Shown one piece after another: positions 44,143-51,920 of a DNA stretch of 64,000 bases. Origin of the DNA: Roseovarius sp. A-2 (GTDB lineage: Bacteria; Pseudomonadota; Alphaproteobacteria; Rhodobacterales; Rhodobacteraceae); NCBI RefSeq assembly GCF_002072155.1, contig NZ_BDIY01000003.1, positions 62,001 to 126,000 on the forward strand. The letters are read 5' to 3'. Numbering within the stretch: the first letter of the stretch is position 1; each line of letters starts with the position of its first letter. The position numbers and the translations under genes are program-made. The notes below the pieces were generated by a model. That model was not told the origin of the DNA and ran no database searches. It saw nothing but the letters and a program-made list of their open reading frames with translations.

Positions 44143-45191
44143 CGGTCAGGGCCGGGGATCGGCGCGGCGCGCTGCTGCCGGCGCTGTCTCAGGCGCTGGA
44201 GGCTGCGGGGATCGCGCGCGGTGTGCCGGAACTGATGGCCGATACCGGGCTGGCACATGATCATGTGCGGCTGGGTGGCACCGGCTGGATCGCGCGGTTG
44301 CCGAAGCAGAGCCAGATGCAGCTCGCGCCTGCCGAAAACCTCGCCTATCAGGCGGCGTGTTTCGAACGCGCGAGCGCGTCGGGTCATGCGCCGCGCCTCT
44401 CGGCTGTGCTGCCGCCCTCGGATGCGCTGCCGCGCGGCGGGCTGGTGGTGGAGGAGATCGAAGGGCGGGTTGCGCGGCTGCCCGAAGACCTGCCTGCGAT
44501 CATGGCGGCGGTGGCCGCGATCCATGCCTTGCCGGTGCCGGAGGCGCGTGCGCCGCTGCTCGACCCCGCCGATCCGCTGGTCGGGCTGCTGGAGGAGATC
44601 GACGCGCAGGCGGCGTATCTGCATGCGGCTGAGCCTACGACGCGGGGCATCGTCGAAACCCATATCGCCGCGTTGCGCGATCTGGCCAATGAGGCGCCGC
44701 GCCCGCCCAAGCGGCTGATTTCCTTTGACGCGCATCCCGGCAATTTCATCGTCACGCAAGCGGGCCTCGCCGTTCTGGTCGATCTGGAAAAGGCGCGTTA
44801 CAGCGCGCCGCCGCTCGATCTGGCGCATGCCACGCTCTACACCTCAACCACTTGGGATATTGCCACCCACGCGGTGCTGACGCCCGAGCAGGTGGCCGAT
44901 GCCTGTCGCCATTGGCTGGAGTGCCTGCCCGTGGCCGAACGCGCCGCCCTCGCGCCGTGGATATTGCCGATGCGGCGGGCGATGTGGCTGTGGTCGATGA
45001 CATGGTGCGCGAAATGGCGTGTCCTGTCGGGGGCCGAGGCCAAGGCGACGCAGGATGGCGAGGACTGGGCGGCGGGCAAGAGCGAGGCGGCGCTGATTGC
45101 CCATGTGAAGGGCCGCGTCGATCACTATCTTGATCCCGAGACGGCGGCGCGGATGGATCAAGACTTCGCGCGGCTGGCGGATTTGCTATAA
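44139..45191 (+). CDS. Aminoglycoside/choline-kinase-like phosphotransferase
   Basis: 350 residues; ATG overlaps the radical SAM stop. The kinase-like fold is recognised by FDAHPGNFIV (catalytic Asp with HPGN, where most relatives have HxD) and VLVDLEKARYSAP (metal Asp, DLE in place of DFE). Such proteins phosphorylate small alcohols such as choline or thiamine. Being sandwiched between a radical SAM enzyme and a YnjBCD-type importer, it probably acts on the imported or modified compound. Confidence 0.82.
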   Translation: MTVRAGDRRGALLPALSQALEAAGIARGVPELMADTGLAHDHVRLGGTGWIARLPKQSQMQLAPAENLAYQAACFERASASGHAPRLSAVLPPSDALPRGGLVVEEIEGRVARLPEDLPAIMAAVAAIHALPVPEARAPLLDPADPLVGLLEEIDAQAAYLHAAEPTTRGIVETHIAALRDLANEAPRPPKRLISFDAHPGNFIVTQAGLAVLVDLEKARYSAPPLDLAHATLYTSTTWDIATHAVLTPEQVADACRHWLECLPVAERAALAPWILPMRRAMWLWSMTWCAKWRVLSGAEAKATQDGEDWAAGKSEAALIAHVKGRVDHYLDPETAARMDQDFARLADLL

Positions 45192-45219
45192 CAAGACAAC
45201 CCGACAAGGAGACCCCGAG

Positions 45220-46437
45220 ATGATCCGACAGATTATGACCTCGCTGGCCGCCCTCGCGCTGGCCGCACCGCTGGCCGCGCAGGAGGTGGTGCCCGACCCC
45301 ACCGATTGGGAAGGGGTCACCGGCGCGGCGGAGGGACAGACCGTCTATTGGCACGCCTGGGGCGGTTCGAATGCCACAAATGATTATATTGCCTGGGCGG
45401 GCGATCAGGTCGAGGCGCGCTATGGCGTGACCGTCGAGCATGTGAAGCTCAAGGACACCTCGGATGCCGTGAGCCGGGTCATCGCCGAGAAATCGGCGGG
45501 CAAGGATGCGGGCGGCGCGGTCGATCTCATCTGGATCAACGGCGAGAACTTTGCGGCGATGAAGGAGCAGGGGCTGCTGTTCGGTCCCTGGGCCGAGGAC
45601 CTGCCCAACTGGCAATTCGTCGATGTCGAGGGCAAGCCCGCCGTCACGTCGGATTTCACCGTGCCGACCGAGGGGCTGGAGGCACCGTGGGGCATGGCGC
45701 AGATCATCTTTTACCATGATACCGCGCGGTTAGCGGAACCGCCGCGGTCGATCCCCGCGCTGCTTGACTGGGCGCGGGACAATCCGGGCCGCTTTGCCTA
45801 TCCGCAGCCGCCCGATTTCGTGGGCAGCACCTTTCTCAAGCAGGCGGTGATGGAGTTGACGCCTGATCCGTCGGTGCTGACCGAGCCGGTGAGCGAGGCG
45901 AGCTATGAGGCCGCCACCGCGCCGCTCTGGGCGTATCTGGATGCGCTGACGCCGCACCTGTGGCGCAGTGGCGCGGCCTATCCGCAATCCGGGCCGCGGC
46001 TTATTCAGTTGATGAATGATGGCGAGATCGACCTCGCGCTCAGCTTCAACCCGAACGAGCCGTCGAACGCCATCGCCAATTTCGAACTGCCCGAGACGGT
46101 GCGCAGCTATGTGCTGGACGGCGGCACCATCGGCAATGCGAGCTTTGTCGCCATTCCGTATAATGCCAATGCGAAAGAGGGCGCGCTGGTGCTGGCCAAT
46201 TTCCTGATGTCGCCCGAGGCGCAGGCGCATAAATCCGACCCGGCGGTCTGGGGCAATGGCACGGTGCTGGCGCTGGACCAGCTTTCGGAGGAGGACCGCG
46301 CGACGTTTGAGGCGATTGAGCTGGGCGTCGCCACGCTTGCTCCCGATGAGCTGGGCGATGCGCTGCCCGAGCCGCACCCGTCGTGGATGGTTCGGCTGGA
46401 GCAGGACTGGACCGCGCGCTACGGCGTCGGTCAGTAA
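45220..46437 (+). CDS. ABC transporter substrate-binding protein, YnjB type
   Basis: 405 residues from ATG 45220 with AAGGAG ahead. A Sec signal ends in APLAAQE. The mature domain begins VVPDPTDWEGVTGAAEGQTVYWHAWGG and includes IWINGENFAAMKEQGLLFGPW and NPNEPSNAIAN, a type of binding protein related to E. coli YnjB. The ligand of this class is not established. First of three transporter genes that read continuously. Confidence 0.88.
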   Translation: MIRQIMTSLAALALAAPLAAQEVVPDPTDWEGVTGAAEGQTVYWHAWGGSNATNDYIAWAGDQVEARYGVTVEHVKLKDTSDAVSRVIAEKSAGKDAGGAVDLIWINGENFAAMKEQGLLFGPWAEDLPNWQFVDVEGKPAVTSDFTVPTEGLEAPWGMAQIIFYHDTARLAEPPRSIPALLDWARDNPGRFAYPQPPDFVGSTFLKQAVMELTPDPSVLTEPVSEASYEAATAPLWAYLDALTPHLWRSGAAYPQSGPRLIQLMNDGEIDLALSFNPNEPSNAIANFELPETVRSYVLDGGTIGNASFVAIPYNANAKEGALVLANFLMSPEAQAHKSDPAVWGNGTVLALDQLSEEDRATFEAIELGVATLAPDELGDALPEPHPSWMVRLEQDWTARYGVGQ

Positions 46438-46443
46438 AGACCC

Positions 46444-48183
46444 GTGCGCGCCGCTGCCAGCACCATCGCCCCGGCACGGCGGGCGCGGCGGGCGCGGTTC
46501 CTGCCCTGGGCCCCGCTGCTGACGCTGGGCGTGATGCTGGGGCCGGTGCTGGCGGGGCTTCTGGGTACGCTGGCCCCGGCGCTGGGCTACATGCCCGCGC
46601 TGGGCGGCATCGGGGTCAGCGTTGCGCCATTCGAGCAGCTTTTCGCCTGGCCGGGCCTGCCCCGCGCGGTGGCACTGAGCCTTGGGGTGGGTCTGGCTGC
46701 AACGGCGGTCTCGCTGGTGATTGTGGTGCTGATCTGCGCGGGCTGGGCGGGGACGCGCACCTTTGGCATGATCGAGCGGCTGCTGTCGCCGCTTTTGTCG
46801 GTGCCGCATGCGGCGGCGGCGTTTGGGCTGGCGTTCCTGATCGCGCCGTCAGGTTGGATCGTGCGGGGGCTGTCGCCCTGGGGCACGGGCTGGGAGCAGC
46901 CGCCCGATCTGTTGATTTTACAGGATCCGGCGGGGCTGAGCCTGATCTTTGGCCTGGTCACCAAGGAGGTGCCGTTCCTGTTGCTTATGACGCTTGCCGC
47001 GCTGTCGCAGGCACGCCCCGCCCAAAGCCTGCGGATGGCGCAGGCGCTGGGCTATGCGCGGGTGACCGGCTGGCTCAAGACGGTGTTTCCGCTGGTTTAC
47101 CGGCAGATCCGGCTGCCGGTCTATGCGGTGCTGGCGTTTTCCATGTCGGTGGTGGATGTGGCGATCATCCTCGGACCGAACACGCCGCCGACGCTGGCGG
47201 TGCAGGTGGTGCGCTGGATGAACGACCCCGACCTTGCGCTGCGCTTTCAGGCGGCGGCGGGGGCGGTGCTGCAACTGGGGCTGGTGGTTGCCGGGCTGGG
47301 CCTGTGGCGGCTGATGGAGATGACGGTCGCGGGTCTGGGGCGGCGCTGGATTGCTTCGGGCGCGCGCGGGCATCGCGACGTCGATCAGGGCATCCGCCGT
47401 CTTGCGCTGGCGCTTGGGGCGACGGCGGCGGTGGCGGTGATCGCCGGGCTGGCGGGTCAGGTGGTCTGGTCCTTTGCCGGGATGTGGCAGTTTCCCGACC
47501 TGCTGCCCGACGGATTTACCCTGCGAAACTGGGCGCGTCACGGGCCGCGCCTGGCCGGGCCGATGGCCGAGACGCTGATCATCGCCGCCACGGCCACCGG
47601 CCTCGCGCTTTTGCTGACGCTGGCCTGTCTGGAGGCCGAGCATCGCTACGGGCTGCGCCCCGCCACGCGGGCGCTGTGGCTGCTTTACCTGCCGCTGATC
47701 GTGCCACAGGTGGCGTTTCTTGCGGGGTTCCAGACGCTGTCGATCAGCGCCGGGGTGGCTGGCGGGCGGTTGGCGGTGACGCTGGCGCATCTGGTCTTCG
47801 TGCTTCCTTACGTTTTTCTGGCGCTGGCCGATCCCTGGCGGGCCTGGGACCGGCGGCAGGATATCATCGCCCGCGCGCTTGGGGCGGGCCCGGACCGGGT
47901 GCTCTGGGCGGTGCGGTTGCCGATGCTGCTCAGGCCGGTGTTGACGGCGGCGGCGGTGGGGTTTGCCGTGTCGGTGGGGCAATACTTGCCAACCCTGCTG
48001 GTCGGCGCGGGCCGGGTGCCGACGCTGACGACCGAGGCGGTGGCGCTGGCCTCGGGTGGCGACCGGCGGGTGATCGGGGTCTATGCGCTGGCGCAGATGG
48101 CGGCGGCGTTTGCCCCCTTCGCGCTGGCGGTGCTGCTGCCGCGCCTGATGTGGCGCAACCGGAAAGGATTGCTGAATGGCTGA
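46444..48183 (+). CDS. ABC transporter permease, fused two-unit (YnjC type)
   Basis: 579 residues from GTG 46444, about twelve membrane helices in two permease units. Each unit has an EAA-type loop: MAQALGYARVTGWLKTVFP near residue 200 and IIARALGAGPDRVLWAVRLP near residue 480. It forms the translocation pore on its own. Fused permeases of this kind are typical for iron and thiamine importers. Its stop overlaps the ATPase start by 8 bases. Confidence 0.9.
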   Translation: MRAAASTIAPARRARRARFLPWAPLLTLGVMLGPVLAGLLGTLAPALGYMPALGGIGVSVAPFEQLFAWPGLPRAVALSLGVGLAATAVSLVIVVLICAGWAGTRTFGMIERLLSPLLSVPHAAAAFGLAFLIAPSGWIVRGLSPWGTGWEQPPDLLILQDPAGLSLIFGLVTKEVPFLLLMTLAALSQARPAQSLRMAQALGYARVTGWLKTVFPLVYRQIRLPVYAVLAFSMSVVDVAIILGPNTPPTLAVQVVRWMNDPDLALRFQAAAGAVLQLGLVVAGLGLWRLMEMTVAGLGRRWIASGARGHRDVDQGIRRLALALGATAAVAVIAGLAGQVVWSFAGMWQFPDLLPDGFTLRNWARHGPRLAGPMAETLIIAATATGLALLLTLACLEAEHRYGLRPATRALWLLYLPLIVPQVAFLAGFQTLSISAGVAGGRLAVTLAHLVFVLPYVFLALADPWRAWDRRQDIIARALGAGPDRVLWAVRLPMLLRPVLTAAAVGFAVSVGQYLPTLLVGAGRVPTLTTEAVALASGGDRRVIGVYALAQMAAAFAPFALAVLLPRLMWRNRKGLLNG

Positions 48184-48826
48184 CGGGGCTGCGCAGATGA
48201 CCGGCCTGCGGTTCGAGCAGGTGGTGCTTTCATTGGGCGAGGTGCGGCTGATGGCGCTTGACTGCACCATCGGGCCGGGCGAGGTGCTGACCGTGATGGG
48301 GCCGTCGGGCTCGGGCAAGTCGACGCTGCTGGCGGCGATCACCGGCACGCTGGAGCCGGCCTTTGCGATGACCGGGCGCATCCGGCTGGACGGGCGTGAC
48401 CTGGCGGGACTGCCCACGGAGGCGCGCCAGATCGGTCTCCTCTTTCAGGACGAGTATCTTTTCCCGCATCTGTCGGTCGCGGCCAATCTCGCCTTTGGCC
48501 TGAAGCCGGGGCTCAAGGGGCGTGCCGCGCGGCGTGCGCGGATCGAGGCGGCGCTGGCGGAAGTGGGGCTTGCGGGCTTTGCCGATCGTGACCCGGCCAC
48601 GCTCTCGGGCGGGCAGCGGGCGCGGGTAGCGCTGCAACGGATGCTCTTGTCGGAGCCGCGCGCGCTGCTGCTGGACGAGGCGTTTTCCAAGCTCGATACC
48701 GGGCTGCGCGCACAGGTCCGCGAGCTGGTCTTCGAGACCGCCCGCCACCGCGCGTTGCCGGTCCTGCAGGTGACGCATGATCATTCCGACGCCGAGGCGG
48801 CGGGGGGCGAGACCGTCTGTCTGTAA
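48176..48826 (+). CDS. ABC transporter ATP-binding protein, YnjD type
   Basis: 216 residues, short for the family. Walker A GPSGSGKST, Q-loop LLFQDEYLFPHL, signature LSGGQRARVALQR, Walker B ALLLDEAFSKLD and the His switch QVTHDHSD are all present, so it should be active. It powers the YnjBC-like importer and ends without the accessory C-terminal domain seen in polyamine or maltose ATPases. Confidence 0.93.
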   Translation: MADGAAQMTGLRFEQVVLSLGEVRLMALDCTIGPGEVLTVMGPSGSGKSTLLAAITGTLEPAFAMTGRIRLDGRDLAGLPTEARQIGLLFQDEYLFPHLSVAANLAFGLKPGLKGRAARRARIEAALAEVGLAGFADRDPATLSGGQRARVALQRMLLSEPRALLLDEAFSKLDTGLRAQVRELVFETARHRALPVLQVTHDHSDAEAAGGETVCL

Positions 48827-48887
48827 TTTGACCACAGGCGCGGGATTTTCCCGATGCCTTCGCCGATCAGTGTGCTATTTCAACGGT

Positions 48888-51404
48888 ATGGATATCGTTC
48901 TCATCCTCAGCATCATCGCCACGCTGTTTCTGGTGATCGGCGTGGCCGAGCCGTTAGCGGCGCGGTTGCGTGTACCCTACAGCGTGATTCTCGCGATCAT
49001 CGGCATCCTGATCGGCGGGGGGGCGCTATTTTTCCTGCGAACCGAGCTGACCGATGCGCTCAACCCGATGGCCGAGGCTATTCTCGCGCTGCCGATCCGG
49101 TCGAACGTGTTTCTCTACGTGTTCCTGCCGACGCTGCTGTTTCAGGTCACGCTTGGCATGAACCTGCGGCGGATGATCGACGACTGGGTGCCGATCCTGA
49201 TGCTGGCGGTGGTGGCGGTCGTGGTGGCGACGCTGGCGGTGGGCTATGCGCTTTTCTGGGCGAGTACCCTGCCGTTGGCCGCCTGCCTGCTGATCGGGGC
49301 GATTGTGTCGACCACGGACCCGTCGGCGGTGGTGTCGATCTTTCGCTCGATCTCGGCGCCGCGTCGGCTAGCGCGGATCATCGAGGGCGAGAGCCTGCTG
49401 AACGACGCCGCCGCCATTGCGCTTTTCGGCCTGTTCATGGGCTTCGTGATGCTGGGCACGCCGGACCCGGCGCTGAGCGATGCGGTGATGCGGTTTCCGA
49501 AGCTGATCGCGGGCGGCGCGGTGATCGGATGGCTTGCCGCGCAGGTCGCAATCCTGCTTATGACCCGCGCCGCCCGCTACGAGCTGGCGCAATTGTCGAT
49601 CTCGGTGGCGCTGCCCTATCTGGCCTATATCGGGGCCGAGCAACTGGTCGGCGCGTCGGGGGTGATCGCGGTCGTGGTGGCGGGGATCACGCTGAACCTC
49701 GCCGGGCCGGGGCGGCTGACGCCGCAAAGCTGGGCCAATCTGCGTGAACTATGGGACGTGCTGGCGCATTGGGCCGGGGCGCTGATCTTTATCCTCGCGG
49801 CGTTGCTCATCCCGCGTCTGCTCGAAGAGGTGCAGGTCGGGGATTTCGTGCTGGTTGGCGTGGTGATCATGGCGGCGCTCGCGGCGCGGGTGGTGGTGCT
49901 CTACGGGCTCCTGCCGCTCCTGACCGCGCTGCGCCTGTCGCCCGCCGTGGAGCGACCCTACCGGGTCGCTATCCTCTGGGGGGGCTTGCGCGGGGCGGTC
50001 ACGCTGGCGCTGGCGCTGGCGGTGACCGAGAGCTTTCGCGTGCCGGACGGCATTCAGCGGGTGGCGGGCATCCTCGCCACCGGCTTTACCCTGTTCACGC
50101 TGCTCGTGCAGGGCACGACGCTGCGCTGGATTATCCGGCGGCTCGGACTAGACCGGCTGTCGGCGCTCGATGAGGCGCTGTCGCGACAGGTGGTGGCCGT
50201 GGCCTTGCAGACTGTGCGCGAGGATGTGGCCCGCACCAACGAGAATTACGAGCTGACCCATGACATCGTGCGCTCGGAGGCCAAGCGGTTCGGTGAGCGG
50301 CTGGAGACGGAGGTGAAAACCGCCGAGGACCGGGCCGATATCCTGGAGCGCGACCGCATTACGCTGGGACTGATCGCGCTGGCCGGGCACGAGCGCGGTA
50401 CGATCCTGGCGCGGATGCACGAGCGCACGATCTCGGCGCGGATGGCCGACACCGTGTTGTCGGATGCCGACCGGCTGATCGAGGGCGCGCGCTCGGCCGG
50501 GCGCAACGGATACCGGCTCGCGGCGCGGCGCAGCATCGCCTATGGCTGGGCGTTTCGCGCGTCGGTGGTGTTGCACAACCGGCTGGGCCTGTCGCGGCCG
50601 CTGGCGCGACTGACGGCGGACCGGTTCGAGCGGCTGTTGTCGCAGCGTCTCATTCTGCGCGATCTCGGCACCTTCATCGACGGGCGCATCCGCCGCATTC
50701 ACGGGCGGCGCGTGGCCGAACTGCTGCATGAATTGCTGGCGCGGCGGGTCGAGACGGTGGAGACCGCGCTTGAGGGGTTGCGCCTGCAATATCCCGGCTA
50801 TGCCGAGGAGCTGGAACGACGGTTCATCCGTCGCACCGCACTGCGACTGGAAGAGCGCGAATATGCCACGATGCGCGAAGACGGGCTGATCGGGGCCGAG
50901 GTTCATGCCAAGCTGATGGAGAAAATCACACAGCGTCGCGCCGCCTCGGAGGATCGTCCGCCGCTTGATATCGCGCTGCAACGCAAGGATCTGGTGCAGC
51001 AGTTTCCGCTCTTCGCCGATCTGGATGCCCGGGCGCTCCGGCATCTCGCGCGTGCGCTCAAGCCGCGCTATGTCAATGCCGGGACCGTGATCTTTCGCAA
51101 GGACGGCCCGGCGCGGCGCGTGTTCTTCATTGCCTCGGGTGCGGTTGAACTGGAAAGTGCGGGGCAGACCTGGCGTCTGGGACGCGGCGAGATGTTCGGA
51201 CAGATGGCGATTCTGATGAAGAAGGCGCGGCGCGCCGAGGTGCGTGCGATTGCGCCGAGCACATTGCTTGTGCTCGACGAGGCACGCTTTCGCCGCTTGC
51301 TGCGCCGGAGCAAGGCGCTCCGGGAGGCGGTGCGCAGCAGTGCCGAGAAACGCGGGATCGACCCGACGCGCCTGCTGTCCGAGATCACGCAGGAGGCGGG
51401 TTGA
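48888..51404 (+). CDS. Cation/proton antiporter with cyclic-nucleotide-binding tail
   Basis: 838 residues from ATG 48888. About twelve N-terminal helices form a CPA1 antiporter, with IVSTTDPSAVVSIF and GESLLNDAAAIALFGLF (transport Asp region) and ILWGGLRGAVTLALAL. A long helical cytoplasmic part (about 420-720) follows. The end (about 720-838) is a cyclic-nucleotide-binding fold: FPLFADLDARALRHLARALKPRYVNAGTVIFRKDGPA and GRGEMFGQMAIL. It exchanges sodium or potassium for protons, perhaps under control of a cyclic nucleotide. Confidence 0.9.
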   Translation: MDIVLILSIIATLFLVIGVAEPLAARLRVPYSVILAIIGILIGGGALFFLRTELTDALNPMAEAILALPIRSNVFLYVFLPTLLFQVTLGMNLRRMIDDWVPILMLAVVAVVVATLAVGYALFWASTLPLAACLLIGAIVSTTDPSAVVSIFRSISAPRRLARIIEGESLLNDAAAIALFGLFMGFVMLGTPDPALSDAVMRFPKLIAGGAVIGWLAAQVAILLMTRAARYELAQLSISVALPYLAYIGAEQLVGASGVIAVVVAGITLNLAGPGRLTPQSWANLRELWDVLAHWAGALIFILAALLIPRLLEEVQVGDFVLVGVVIMAALAARVVVLYGLLPLLTALRLSPAVERPYRVAILWGGLRGAVTLALALAVTESFRVPDGIQRVAGILATGFTLFTLLVQGTTLRWIIRRLGLDRLSALDEALSRQVVAVALQTVREDVARTNENYELTHDIVRSEAKRFGERLETEVKTAEDRADILERDRITLGLIALAGHERGTILARMHERTISARMADTVLSDADRLIEGARSAGRNGYRLAARRSIAYGWAFRASVVLHNRLGLSRPLARLTADRFERLLSQRLILRDLGTFIDGRIRRIHGRRVAELLHELLARRVETVETALEGLRLQYPGYAEELERRFIRRTALRLEEREYATMREDGLIGAEVHAKLMEKITQRRAASEDRPPLDIALQRKDLVQQFPLFADLDARALRHLARALKPRYVNAGTVIFRKDGPARRVFFIASGAVELESAGQTWRLGRGEMFGQMAILMKKARRAEVRAIAPSTLLVLDEARFRRLLRRSKALREAVRSSAEKRGIDPTRLLSEITQEAG

Positions 51405-51547
51405 GAGTATTGCAGCGTCGCGGTGAACGCGATGGTGTCGGCCCCGTGGCGGGTGGTGCGGGATGCGGTGATCCCTGGCCTGAACCTGTCATTCACCAAA
51501 CAGAATTTTCAAAAAATTCCGTGCAAGAAAACTCTGAGCTATCTTGT

Positions 51548-51570
51548 CCGTTTTCTTTTCAAGAAAACGG
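51548..51570. repeat. Perfect palindrome between the antiporter and the AsnC-type gene
   Basis: CCGTTTTCTT and AAGAAAACGG, 10-bp arms around TTC. It lies between converging genes and could serve as terminator for either. Same TTC-loop style as 28476. Confidence 0.55.
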
Positions 51571-51614
51571 TGACGACTTGAAAATGGACGGTCCGCTTCA
51601 GGCCATTGCTGTTT

Positions 51615-51851
51615 TCAGAACGCCTTGAAGGTCAGCGTTGTTTCGGTGCGTTCGATCCCGTCGATATCGAGGAGCTTGTCGTTGATGTATTTGCCGATAT
51701 CCTCAGCCTCGGGGATGTAGAGCTTCATCAGCAGGTCGAAGGGGCCGGAGGTCGAGTATAGCTCGGAATGGATCTCGCGCAGGGCGATGGCCTCGGCCAC
51801 GCGGTAGGAGTGACCCGGCTTGCAGCGGATATTGATGAAGACGCAGCGCAT
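51615..51851 (-). CDS. Stand-alone Lrp/AsnC ligand-binding domain protein
   Basis: 78 residues. The whole protein is the RAM/AsnC C-terminal domain (MRCVFINIRCKPGHSYRVAEAI, then IHSELYSTSGPFDLLMKLYI and GIERTETTLTF); there is no helix-turn-helix. Proteins like this bind amino acids or modulate full-length Lrp relatives. It lies 70 bases after the truncated DnaE2 stop in the same direction. Confidence 0.85.
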   Translation of the reverse strand: MRCVFINIRCKPGHSYRVAEAIALREIHSELYSTSGPFDLLMKLYIPEAEDIGKYINDKLLDIDGIERTETTLTFKAF

Positions 51852-51920
51852 GATGGCTCCTTGGCGTTGATCTGGGTTCCGTCCTGAGTATTTCTGTAAC
51901 CGTGCCGATTGGCAATGACC

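Noticed and set aside
46383..48200. 605-codon plus-strand frame over the permease
   Set aside because: Glycine/alanine-rich alternative frame of the YnjC-type permease, with no membrane helices of its own.
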